From DAOUEG01 sp964589285 (GTDB lineage: Bacteria > Chloroflexota > Dehalococcoidia > Dehalococcoidales > RBG-16-60-22), in NCBI GenBank assembly GCA_964589285.1, contig CAZPSP010000130.1:1-7164 (forward strand): a stretch of DNA of 7,164 bases, written 5' to 3'. A program made the translations under genes and the position numbers. A model generated the notes under the pieces. It did no database searches, had not been told where the DNA came from, and saw only the letters and a program-made list of their open reading frames with translations. Below, in pieces: positions 1 to 6,620 of the stretch (the first letter of the stretch is position 1; each line of letters starts with the position of its first letter).

Positions 1-412
1 GGCCGGTATGGTCCGGATCGACGACGGAAAGGAACTGCTGGAAGCCTTCCCGGTCTCCCACCGGCCATTCCACGAGGGAGTTCCGGGCGGTAACGACGAT
101 GCCGGCAACATCGTTCGCGTTTCTTTCCGCCATGGCCCGGCGGACGAAGTCCTCGACCTGTTCGCGGTTCTCCTCCATGCTGGCAGAGAGGTCCGCGACG
201 AAGATGACGGCCTTCCGGTCGACCGAATACCTTATCGACGGCGCTGCCAGCACGAGGACCAGCAGCAGGAAAAGGAGCGTACGAGCCGCGGCGATGATGC
301 GGCCCCGGGCATCCCCCCGTTCCCGCAGGCGGCGCCGCCAGTGGTAGACCAGCCAGCCGGCCAGCGGGAACAGCAGCAGGAGCGCCCATGGGTTGGCGAA
401 GCTAATACCCAC
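1..412 (-). CDS. Membrane-anchored VWA-domain protein, N-terminal part (3' end outside window)
   Basis: Reading the minus strand from the GTG at 412-410 gives 137 residues with no stop before the window edge. It begins VGISFANPWALLLLF. Hydrophobic segments lie at about residues 9-24 and 42-58, separated by a very basic loop (RRRLRERGDARGR), so the loop should be cytoplasmic and everything after residue 58 extracytoplasmic. A VWA domain then starts, with the metal-site motif DLSAS at 74-78; the rest of the site lies off the edge. Proteins of this type following a BatA gene are usually several hundred residues long. GTG is chosen because it overlaps the upstream stop by 11 bases, the N-terminus has the usual start of this family, and no in-frame ATG is near; a weak GGTGGG sits 9 bases upstream. 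It is probably a second surface VWA partner for the MoxR ATPase. The family call is firm; the function is inferred. Confidence 0.85.
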   Translation of the reverse strand, partial: MGISFANPWALLLLFPLAGWLVYHWRRRLRERGDARGRIIAAARTLLFLLLVLVLAAPSIRYSVDRKAVIFVADLSASMEENREQVEDFVRRAMAERNANDVAGIVVTARNSLVEWPVGDREGFQQFLSVVDPDHTG

Positions 413-2216
413 GTTCGTACACCCACCATTCCAGAATCAGGACCGCCAGAGCGGCCAGCGCCAGCCAGGAGATCAGGTCGTACGGGACTTTACGATCGTC
501 CCCGACGGCTGCAACTTGAGTTGTTATCACGGGCAATTCCGCCGGCGCCAGGTCCGACTCAGCCGGCCGGAAAAGGTTGACCGTGAGGTAGTTCACGATT
601 TCCCGGTCCTCCATGTCCTGGACGATCCGGTAAGCCCCGACCTGTTCTATCAGCAACGGCTGGGGCGGGAAAGGCGGCGCGACCGGCGTCCGCTGCCCGT
701 CCGGGGCCTCCAGCCAGGCTTCGACGGCGCCCGGGGAGACCGGTACGTTAACCGTATCGCCGGGCCGGGCGTCCAGGCCCGTCCCCAAGCCGGGCGCCAG
801 CCAGCCTGTGAGGTTCCGGACGAAGATAGGGAAGGTCGGCTGGAGCGGCAGGTCTGAGTCATGAAGGTCGAAGGCCAGGGCGGCGATGCGCCGGTGCGGT
901 TCCTCCCAGACGGCGGCCAGGCAGCCCTGGCTGGATTCGAGGAGCCGTTGCGCATCCGGCGGCGGTGAAATCGGGGCGGCTTCACGGATAAGCATGTCCG
1001 AGAGGTCGACGTAGTGGAGCAGGTCGGATTCGCCCTGCCGCAGCCCGCCGACCGGTCCCGCCACGCCGTTTGCCCAGGCAATGCTGTCAACAGGAGGGTC
1101 CAGGGCGAAGAGGGCGCCCTCGGGGAGTTCGGCCGGCAGGAAGCCGTCGAAGATCCAGATATCATAGTCGCCCTGGGCGGCGTAATTTTCCGGGACCGCC
1201 GACGTCAACTCCAGCCCCGGCAGCAGTGAAAGTGCCTTTTCCAGGAACCGGTTGCCTGCCGTCACGAGAAGCGCCTTCGCCCCGGAGCCGGCATTGCCGG
1301 CGGTCCAGGCCCGGTCGTCCATCGGGAAGAAGTCGCCGGGGGTGAGACGGACCTCGAAGAGCGCCGCGTCCGGCAGGGCGGGCCACCAGATGACGGTATC
1401 TTCACCGGGCGGGACTTCTACCGGCCGCGCGTCGTAGAGAAGGTCATCGGCGTACAACTCAAGGGAAGCAGATCCGGACTCCGGGCCGTAGTTGCTGATC
1501 CGGGCGAGGCCTTCGAGGCCGCCGGCGGTGCGGCGGGTGGAAAAAGCTTCCACGGCCAGGTTGCCGGCGCCGGTACCGATAAGCTCATGCCGCAGGGTGA
1601 AGGGCAGGGATTCCGGCGGGCGGACGCTGTCCACGTTCCCGTCTCCCAGGACGACGACCTCGGAACTGTCCCCGGACTGCACCAGCGAGGCGGCCATGGA
1701 AAGGGCGGCGTCCAGGTTGGCGCCGCCGGCTCCGGGACGGGCGTCGTCGAGGGCCTTGCGCAACTGCTGCTTATCGGAACTCTGGGCCACGAGGACGTCC
1801 GGCGTGTCTCCCATCAGGATAACGGAGGCGACATGTCCTGCCGGAAGGGCGTTCACCATCTCGGCGGCTTTCCGCTGGGCTTCCCCGAAGCGCGTAGGGG
1901 CAACATCTTCCGCCTGCATGCTAGCGGAGGCATCGAGGACCAGGATGAGGTCGCCCCGGACATTACTGTCCCGGTAAAAGACCGGGCGCGCCAGCGAGAA
2001 GACCAGGATGGCGAGCGCCAGCAGCTGGAGAAACAGCAGGAGGTTGGGCCGCAGCTTCTGCCAGGGGGCGTTGGCTTCCAGGTCCCGGATGACCTGCCGC
2101 CAGAGGAAGATGCTGGAGACGCGGCGCTCATGCCGGCGCATCTTGAGGAGGTACATGACGATGACGGGAACGGCCAGGACCCCGAATACCAGCGCCAGCG
2201 GCGAGAGGATGCTCAT
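402..2216 (-). CDS. BatA-type membrane protein with VWA domain (604 aa)
   Basis: The N-terminus (residues 1-80) matches the BatA N-terminal region: helix at about 4-23, basic cytoplasmic loop KMRRHERR at 25-32, helix at about 58-77. A VWA domain follows, with MIDAS motif DASAS at 95-99 and an acidic LGDG at 190-193. The usual metal-binding Thr is not seen; the equivalent stretch reads GGANLDAAL (164-172). Residues from about 310 to 475 resemble the class I glutamine-amidotransferase-like fold found in such proteins, ending in the typical FDLHDSDLPLQPTFPIF stretch, with no convincing catalytic triad. A last helix at about 579-599 ends in a short tail, ERGY. Charge distribution puts residues 78-578 outside the cell. 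The start lies 6 bases after the DUF58 stop and has no clear Shine-Dalgarno, so it probably relies on translational coupling. It is the likely membrane partner of the MoxR ATPase; the ligand is unknown. Confidence 0.9.
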   Translation of the reverse strand: MSILSPLALVFGVLAVPVIVMYLLKMRRHERRVSSIFLWRQVIRDLEANAPWQKLRPNLLLFLQLLALAILVFSLARPVFYRDSNVRGDLILVLDASASMQAEDVAPTRFGEAQRKAAEMVNALPAGHVASVILMGDTPDVLVAQSSDKQQLRKALDDARPGAGGANLDAALSMAASLVQSGDSSEVVVLGDGNVDSVRPPESLPFTLRHELIGTGAGNLAVEAFSTRRTAGGLEGLARISNYGPESGSASLELYADDLLYDARPVEVPPGEDTVIWWPALPDAALFEVRLTPGDFFPMDDRAWTAGNAGSGAKALLVTAGNRFLEKALSLLPGLELTSAVPENYAAQGDYDIWIFDGFLPAELPEGALFALDPPVDSIAWANGVAGPVGGLRQGESDLLHYVDLSDMLIREAAPISPPPDAQRLLESSQGCLAAVWEEPHRRIAALAFDLHDSDLPLQPTFPIFVRNLTGWLAPGLGTGLDARPGDTVNVPVSPGAVEAWLEAPDGQRTPVAPPFPPQPLLIEQVGAYRIVQDMEDREIVNYLTVNLFRPAESDLAPAELPVITTQVAAVGDDRKVPYDLISWLALAALAVLILEWWVYERGY

Positions 2217-2222
2217 ATCGGG

Positions 2223-3113
2223 TTACTGAACCCCTTCCCCGGCCCGACGGAGCAGGCGCAGGACGGCGTCCTCAATGGAAATGGTAGAGGGGAACTGCAT
2301 GAAGGTGATGGTGTGCCGGTGGCAGAACTCGGCGACCTCCCGGACGTAGGAACCCAGGCGTTCCCGGTACATCTTGACGGCTCGCGGGGTGAGAGTGACG
2401 TCCAACGGCCTTTCATCCTCATCGTCCACGAGCTGCCAGTCACCGGAAATACCCGGCTCAAGTTCTTCCGGGGCGAGCACCTGGGCCAGGACCACTTCCT
2501 GCCGGAGGCCGAGGAGGGCCAAAAGTCCGCGGCGCCAGTCGCTCTCGGTCAGCAGATCGGTCAGGACGACAGCCAGTCCCGGAGACGGGCGGAGCCGCCG
2601 GAGCGATACCAGCGCCTTGCCCAGATCGGTGCCGCCCCGGCATTGCAGGGACTCCAGGAATTCCCAGACCTGCCAGACGTTGGCGCGGTTGCCGAGCGGC
2701 GGCAGGTAAGCTCCGATATCATTGCCCAGCGCCGCGACGCCGACGCGATCATCATGGGATAGGCCGATGTAAGCCAGCGCGCCGGCGATCTGCCGGGCGA
2801 GGTGCAGCTTGGTGGGCTGGCCCCAGTCCATGGAGCGGGAGGTATCGAGGAGGAGCATGACGTTCAGGTTTTCCTCGGCGCGGTAGAGCCGCAGGAACAG
2901 CCGCTCCAGCCGGGCGTAAGCATTCCAGTCGATGCGCCGGTAATCGTCCCCGGGCGTGTAGCTGCGGAAATCGGAAAATTCCACCGAGGCCCCCAGGCGG
3001 GGCGCCCGGCGCGGCCCCGCGCCGGTGCCGGGGAAGCTCTGCCGGGTAGAAAGAGAAAGGGCGTCCAGCTTGCGGAGGAACTCGGGGGTAAACAGGTTCG
3101 TTGTTTCTGCCAT
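2223..3113 (-). CDS. DUF58 domain-containing protein (soluble, VWA-like, 296 aa)
   Basis: This belongs to the short class of DUF58 proteins, which lack membrane helices and so should be cytoplasmic. The DUF58 core is at 55-95: GDDYRRIDWNAYARLERLF leads into DTSRSM, which is also the first MIDAS motif (D90, S92, S94). The remaining metal ligands are visible as T162 in GGTDL and D186 in LTDLL, so the VWA-like metal site looks complete. Its length is normal for soluble DUF58 proteins. DUF58 genes very often follow a moxR gene, and the protein is thought to be a partner or adaptor of the ATPase; that role is inferred from association. The ATG at 3113 is supported by the usual N-terminus (FTPEFLRKLDAL), but no Shine-Dalgarno is present in the 29-base gap after moxR. 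An acidic run, DDEDE (230-234), lies near the C-terminus. Confidence 0.93.
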   Translation of the reverse strand: MAETTNLFTPEFLRKLDALSLSTRQSFPGTGAGPRRAPRLGASVEFSDFRSYTPGDDYRRIDWNAYARLERLFLRLYRAEENLNVMLLLDTSRSMDWGQPTKLHLARQIAGALAYIGLSHDDRVGVAALGNDIGAYLPPLGNRANVWQVWEFLESLQCRGGTDLGKALVSLRRLRPSPGLAVVLTDLLTESDWRRGLLALLGLRQEVVLAQVLAPEELEPGISGDWQLVDDEDERPLDVTLTPRAVKMYRERLGSYVREVAEFCHRHTITFMQFPSTISIEDAVLRLLRRAGEGVQ

Positions 3114-3142
3114 AATCAGTTACGACGGCGTCCGGGGGAAAC

Positions 3143-4168
3143 TCAGGACTTCTTCGGCTCCGTGGCTTCGAGGACGTTATCGATGACCCGGTCCGCCGTC
3201 ATTCCTTCCGCCTGGGCTTCGAAGTTCAGGATAAGCCGGTGCCTCAGGGCGGGGTAGATAACGGCGCGGAGGTCGTCCACGGAAAGGTTGTACCGGCCTT
3301 CCAGCAGCGCCCGTACCTGCCCGGCGATGACCAGTGTCTGAAGCCCCCGCGGGCTGGCTCCGTACCGCACGTATTTCTTCACCAGAGGCGCGGCGTCCTC
3401 ACGCTCGGGGTGCGTTGCCAGGACGAGGGAAACAGCGTGGTCGTGGACGTGGGCGGCGATGGGTACCTCGCGGGCGAGGCGAATCATTGTTTCCAGCGCC
3501 GGGCCGTCCGCCACGGCGGCGGCGTGGTCGGGTTCGTACTTGATGGTGCGCTGTACGATGAGGCCGAGGTCTTCCCGGTCCGGGAACGGCACCATGACCT
3601 TGAAGAAGAAGCGGTCGAGCTGGGCTTCCGGCAGGGGATAGGTCCCTTCCATTTCCAGCGGGTTCTGTGTCGCCAGGACGAAAAACGGCAGCGGCAGCTT
3701 GCGGGTGGCGTCCCCCACGCTGACGGTGCGTTCCTGCATGGCTTCCAGGAGCGCGGACTGGGTCTTGGGGGTGGCGCGGTTGATCTCGTCCGCCAACACC
3801 AGGTTGGCGAAGATCGGGCCGGCCTGGAAGCGGAGAGCGCGGCGGCCCTGCTCGTCCTCGGCGACGACGTTGGTACCGACGATGTCCGCGGGCATCAGGT
3901 CCGGGGTGAACTGAATGCGGGAGAACGAGAGGGTCAGCGCCTCTCCCATCGTCCTCACCAGCAGGGTTTTGCCGAGTCCGGGCACACCTTCCAGCAGCAC
4001 GTGGCCGCCGGACAGCAGGGCGGTGACGGTGTCCCGCACGACCTCCCGCTGACCGACCACGACCCGGCCTATCTCCGTCTCAATGCGGCGGGCGGTCTCG
4101 ATGAAGGCGGCGATGTCCTTTTCTCCGATGGCGGTGGTCCTATCCGGCTGGTCCATGGTCTGATTCAT
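3143..4168 (-). CDS. MoxR-family AAA+ ATPase (341 aa)
   Basis: All the AAA+ landmarks are visible: Walker A GVPGLGKT at 61-68, Walker B LVLADEIN at 123-130, sensor 1 ATQNP at 166-170, the MoxR stretch GTYPLPEAQLDRF at 175-187 with the likely arginine finger R186, and sensor 2 SPRGLQ at 272-277. The C-terminal lid covers about 225-341. Length and motifs are typical of the MoxR family, which forms cytoplasmic rings that use ATP to remodel VWA-bearing partners or their clients. Genes for three proteins of that kind follow (DUF58 and two membrane VWA proteins). The ATG at 4168 overlaps the previous stop (ATGA), but a GGAGGA lies directly against it with no spacer. The in-frame ATG at 4156 (M5) has a 13-base spacer, so the exact start is uncertain by four residues. 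No key residue is missing. Confidence 0.96.
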   Translation of the reverse strand: MNQTMDQPDRTTAIGEKDIAAFIETARRIETEIGRVVVGQREVVRDTVTALLSGGHVLLEGVPGLGKTLLVRTMGEALTLSFSRIQFTPDLMPADIVGTNVVAEDEQGRRALRFQAGPIFANLVLADEINRATPKTQSALLEAMQERTVSVGDATRKLPLPFFVLATQNPLEMEGTYPLPEAQLDRFFFKVMVPFPDREDLGLIVQRTIKYEPDHAAAVADGPALETMIRLAREVPIAAHVHDHAVSLVLATHPEREDAAPLVKKYVRYGASPRGLQTLVIAGQVRALLEGRYNLSVDDLRAVIYPALRHRLILNFEAQAEGMTADRVIDNVLEATEPKKS

Positions 4169-5721
4169 TCCTCCAGTTCCGAGAAATAGCGCCGCACGAG
4201 GTCTTCATACCCGGCGGGCAGTGGGTTCCGTTCCATGTGTTCGGCGGCCTGTTCCGCGTAATCTCCGATGACTTCCGTGTAGGGGCGCAGCACGCCGGGG
4301 ACGGCCTCACCGCCGGAGCCGGTCTGTATCTCGGTGGGGACATCCGGTCCCGTGCCGGGAACGAACACCGTTTCGCCGTCGGTGTTGAGCCTGCCGGTCT
4401 CGTCTCCCTGCTGCGTGCCCGGCTGGTTGCCGGCCCCGCTCCCGCCGGTCCCGCCTCCCTGGCCTGTGCCCGTATCGCCACCCTGTCCGGACCCGTTCTC
4501 TGACCCGGAGCCGCTTCCCGAACCTTCACCTGAACCTTCCCCGGAACCTTCACCCGAACCCTCCCCGGAACTCTGTCCCGGCTGTGACGAAGCGATGCCG
4601 CTGACGAACGAGCGGGCGTTCCTCAGGTCCGCCAGGGCATTGGCAAGGGCTGCCTGTGAAGCGGCATCGTTCTGGAGCGCCGCCAGCAGGCTTTCGAGGT
4701 CGGAGATAGCTGCCGCGCCCTCACCCGGTTCTCCGGAAGCGATGGCTTTGGCCGCGTCCCGCAGTGCGCCGGCGAGGCCTTCATCCAGCGATGCCGCGGC
4801 ATTGGCGGCCTGCTGCAGCGCTGCTACCAGTTCCTCTATCTCTTCCTGGCTCATGCCGGCAAGCTGTTCGGCGATGGCGTTCATCGAGGCTTCCAGCGCG
4901 GTCAGGTCGCCGTCGGTCAGCGCCTTCCCCAGTTCTTCCGTGGCGGGCGAACCGGCAAGGGCGTTGCCTATCTCCCGCAGGGCCTCCGCCGTAACCGGGT
5001 CCTTCTGCAGTTCATTCAGCTTTTCCTGCGCCTCGGAGAGGGCCTTTAAGGCCTCGGGGGCGTCTTCAGCGTTTTTCAATGCTTCTTCCAGTTGTTCAAG
5101 CGCCTCTTCCAGGGCGGCGCGTTCTTCTTCGGTCAGGGATTCCGCGCTGAGCAGTTCCTCCCTGGCCTTATCCACTTCCTCCGCCGCCTTGTCGATCTGC
5201 GCCTGGAACTCCTGCCGCTCTTCGATGACCCTGTCCATGGGATTGGGCAGTGTCACCAGGAGTGTTGCCACCGCCAGGCAGGCCAGCCAGGGGATGAACG
5301 CCTTTCCGCGCGGCCACAGCGGGATGAAGTCCCCCGGACGGCGGCCCTTCACGGACCTCAGGGCGTTCTCGCGCTGAAGGCCGGCGATGGATGTTTGCGC
5401 ATCGCGGAGTTCCCAGGCCGTAGAGAGACGGTCGGAAAGCCCGGTGAGCCGGTCCGCCGTGACAGCCGATTCCATCATGGTGGGCCGGCGCGCCAGCCCG
5501 TAAACGAGTCCCGCTGCCAGACCGGCCGCGAGGGCAATACCGGCCCAGAGCACCACTCCCGACCACGGCACGAACCACGATACCCCCAGCAGGATGACGC
5601 CGGCGGCCGTGCCTCCCGCCAGCCCGCGCAGCGCCCAGAGCAGTCCCCTCTTCAGCGACAGCCGCGTCCGCCATGGCCCGATAGCGGCGGAGAGGTCGCG
5701 GATGGAGTACGGCCGGTTCAT
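4165..5721 (-). CDS. Unassigned membrane protein: three helices, acidic coiled coil, Gly/Ser linker, conserved-looking tail (518 aa)
   Basis: I cannot assign a function; it loosely resembles DUF4175-like coiled-coil membrane proteins. Layout: basic N-terminus; helices at about 32-52 and 56-77; basic loop 78-140; helix 142-158; a Glu/Ala/Leu-rich coiled coil at about 162-300; an Ala-rich helical stretch to 375; a Gly/Ser/Gln low-complexity linker at about 380-440 containing four SGEG repeats; a less ordered stretch; and a folded-looking tail at 478-518 (DYAEQAAEHMERNPLPAGYE, then RRYFSELEE). By the positive-inside rule the region after 158 lies outside the membrane. The ATG at 5721 is chosen because it forms an ATGA overlap with the permease stop and has GAGG 7 bases upstream; the open frame extends 43 residues further, but that stretch overlaps the permease and looks unlike protein. 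Its position between exporter and MoxR suggests an adaptor or scaffold; this is inference. Confidence 0.85.
   Translation of the reverse strand: MNRPYSIRDLSAAIGPWRTRLSLKRGLLWALRGLAGGTAAGVILLGVSWFVPWSGVVLWAGIALAAGLAAGLVYGLARRPTMMESAVTADRLTGLSDRLSTAWELRDAQTSIAGLQRENALRSVKGRRPGDFIPLWPRGKAFIPWLACLAVATLLVTLPNPMDRVIEERQEFQAQIDKAAEEVDKAREELLSAESLTEEERAALEEALEQLEEALKNAEDAPEALKALSEAQEKLNELQKDPVTAEALREIGNALAGSPATEELGKALTDGDLTALEASMNAIAEQLAGMSQEEIEELVAALQQAANAAASLDEGLAGALRDAAKAIASGEPGEGAAAISDLESLLAALQNDAASQAALANALADLRNARSFVSGIASSQPGQSSGEGSGEGSGEGSGEGSGSGSGSENGSGQGGDTGTGQGGGTGGSGAGNQPGTQQGDETGRLNTDGETVFVPGTGPDVPTEIQTGSGGEAVPGVLRPYTEVIGDYAEQAAEHMERNPLPAGYEDLVRRYFSELEE
4169..4174 (-). promoter_or_regulatory. 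Oddly placed Shine-Dalgarno at the moxR start (GGAGGA)
   Basis: GGAGGA touches the first moxR ATG (4168) with no spacer, while the second in-frame ATG (4156) is 13 bases away. Neither spacing is standard. It also encodes the closing Glu-Glu of the upstream protein, so the match could be partly a coding coincidence. The ATGA overlap favours the first ATG by coupling. Confidence 0.4.
4402..4584 (-). other. Gly/Ser/Gln low-complexity linker region of the 518-residue protein
   Basis: About 60 codons (residues 380-440) use almost only Gly, Ser, Glu, Gln, Thr and Asn, with no hydrophobic core. It should be a flexible, disordered tether between the helical domain and the C-terminal tail (478-518). 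It contains the 12-base tandem repeat at 4520-4567. Confidence 0.75.
4520..4567 (-). repeat. 12-bp tandem repeat, four units, encoding SGEG repeats
   Basis: Four imperfect 12-base units beginning GAACC (plus strand) run head to tail: GAACCTTCACCT, GAACCTTCCCCG, GAACCTTCACCC, GAACCCTCCCCG. A decayed fifth unit follows. On the coding strand they give (SGEG)4 at residues 385-400 of the 518-residue protein. The unit is a multiple of three, so copy-number change would lengthen or shorten the linker without a frameshift. Units 1 and 3 and units 2 and 4 resemble each other most, hinting at duplication of a 24-base block. Confidence 0.8.
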
Positions 5722-6620
5722 GTCGTTACCTCGGTTGCCGGCATTGCTTCCGGTTTGGCACGAAAACGCCTGGCGGGACGCAGCAGCCAGGTTGAAAGCC
5801 AGAGGAACAGCGCCACCAGGAACGCGTCTGCAATGAGATTTGCCTGCCATAAAGGCATCCCGCTGCCGGGGTTGGCGGCGGAGCCTCCAATCATCTGCAG
5901 TTCAGTGGGGATGATGCCGGACAGGGTCGAAGCCTGCGCCGCCAGCGGATTGAATACCAGCGGCCACAGGACGGCGGTATTGTTGGCCAGCGAACCCTGG
6001 GTCCCGGCCTGGATGAAGGCTGTGGTAATAATCGTTCCCACCACCAGCAAAAAGGCTACGGAATACGCGATGACCGTGGCGATATTGCCGCGCCGGACTG
6101 CAACGGAGAAGAACACACTGACCGTGCCGAGCGTGAGGGCCGAAGCCAGCGCGACCACGAAGGATAGTCCTACCTGGCGGGGCGATACGCCCCCGAAGAG
6201 GAAGGCGAGGCTGAAAACGGGCAGGGCCGCGATCAGCAGCATGAACACGTATGATAGAGAAGACAGTATCTTTCCCAGGACGATTCCCAGCGAGGAAACC
6301 TGGGTGCCCAGAAGCAGGTCCAGCGTCTGGTGGTCCCGCTCCCCGGCGATCGCCGACCCGGTCAGTCCGGGCACTATGAAGACCACGAGCACCAGTTGAA
6401 ATATGGACAGCACGGAGAATAACTGCGCTCCCAGCTCAGCAGCATATGAAACATTATACGAGTAGTGGAACTGCTGCTGCTGGATGTAGAGCATGACCGC
6501 GCCGATGATGGTAATGATCAACAGGTACACCGTGATGGTAACGGCCGCGCGGCGCCCGCGCATCCGCGTCTTCAATTCCTTGTTGAGCACCGCCAGGTTG
6601 CGGATGAATGACTCTTTCAC
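5718..6620 (-). CDS. ABC-2 type transporter permease (300 aa)
   Basis: Six membrane helices can be placed at about 26-46, 66-88, 116-143, 150-173, 180-202 and 258-280. After helix 2 comes SAIAGERDHQTLDLLLGTQV (89-108), the coupling-region signature of ABC-2 permeases with its conserved Gly-Glu-Arg and Thr-Leu-Asp-Leu-Leu. The N-terminus (KELKTRMRGRRA) is basic and cytoplasmic. There is an outward Gln-rich loop at 47-65 and a larger one at 203-257. A single permease gene with six helices suggests a homodimer. It starts with GTG, overlapping the ATPase stop (GTGA), and has a strong GAGGAGG 10 bases upstream. It overlaps the next gene by ATGA. It should form a membrane exporter with the ATPase just upstream; the substrate cannot be read from the sequence, and ABC-2 systems move drugs, polysaccharides, lipids or peptides. 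The family call is secure. Confidence 0.93.
   Translation of the reverse strand: MKESFIRNLAVLNKELKTRMRGRRAAVTITVYLLIITIIGAVMLYIQQQQFHYSYNVSYAAELGAQLFSVLSIFQLVLVVFIVPGLTGSAIAGERDHQTLDLLLGTQVSSLGIVLGKILSSLSYVFMLLIAALPVFSLAFLFGGVSPRQVGLSFVVALASALTLGTVSVFFSVAVRRGNIATVIAYSVAFLLVVGTIITTAFIQAGTQGSLANNTAVLWPLVFNPLAAQASTLSGIIPTELQMIGGSAANPGSGMPLWQANLIADAFLVALFLWLSTWLLRPARRFRAKPEAMPATEVTT
5729..5732 (-). promoter_or_regulatory. Ribosome binding site of the 518-residue protein (GAGG)
   Basis: GAGG on the minus strand lies 7 bases before the ATG at 5721, inside the last codons of the permease. Together with the ATGA overlap it decides the start in favour of this ATG rather than the one 43 codons upstream at 5850. 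Confidence 0.6.

Noticed and set aside
4..14. LSRGM in place of LSGGQ in the ABC ATPase as a sign of a defective enzyme (residue positions counted from 7162)
   Set aside because: Variants with Arg or Met here are common in ABC-2 exporter ATPases, and Walker B, catalytic Glu, D-loop and H-loop are intact.
1587..2762. Open frame of 391 codons on the plus strand
   Set aside because: It is antisense to the VWA and DUF58 genes, both well supported by motifs. The composition is Gln, Gly, Asp and Arg rich without hydrophobic core, and it spans a real gene junction.
3114..3142. Possible terminator or promoter in the only gap of any size
   Set aside because: The best stem is GAC/GTC around three bases with no T-run after it, and 29 bases leaves no room for a convincing -35/-10 pair. 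The genes on both sides belong to the same functional module.
3239..4189. Open frame of 316 codons on the plus strand
   Set aside because: It is exactly antisense to moxR, in which every AAA+ motif is present. The His/Gln/Gly-rich translation shows no family feature.
4334..5377. Ser/Pro/Glu-rich open frame of 347 codons on the plus strand
   Set aside because: Its Ser-Pro-Glu-Pro repeats are the mirror of the coding-strand SGEG repeats and Ala/Glu coiled coil. The minus-strand gene has start/stop coupling on both sides.
5722..5850. 43-residue N-terminal extension of the coiled-coil protein
   Set aside because: It overlaps the permease coding region, has no good ribosome site and an odd Cys/Arg-rich composition. 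The ATG at 5721 has GAGG at 7 bases and the ATGA coupling seen elsewhere in the operon.
5092..6399. Open frame of 435 codons on the plus strand
   Set aside because: It lies antisense across the permease and coiled-coil genes, whose helices and ABC-2 motif are clear. Its translation is rich in Arg, Gln and Pro with no domain, as expected of a GC-rich shadow frame.
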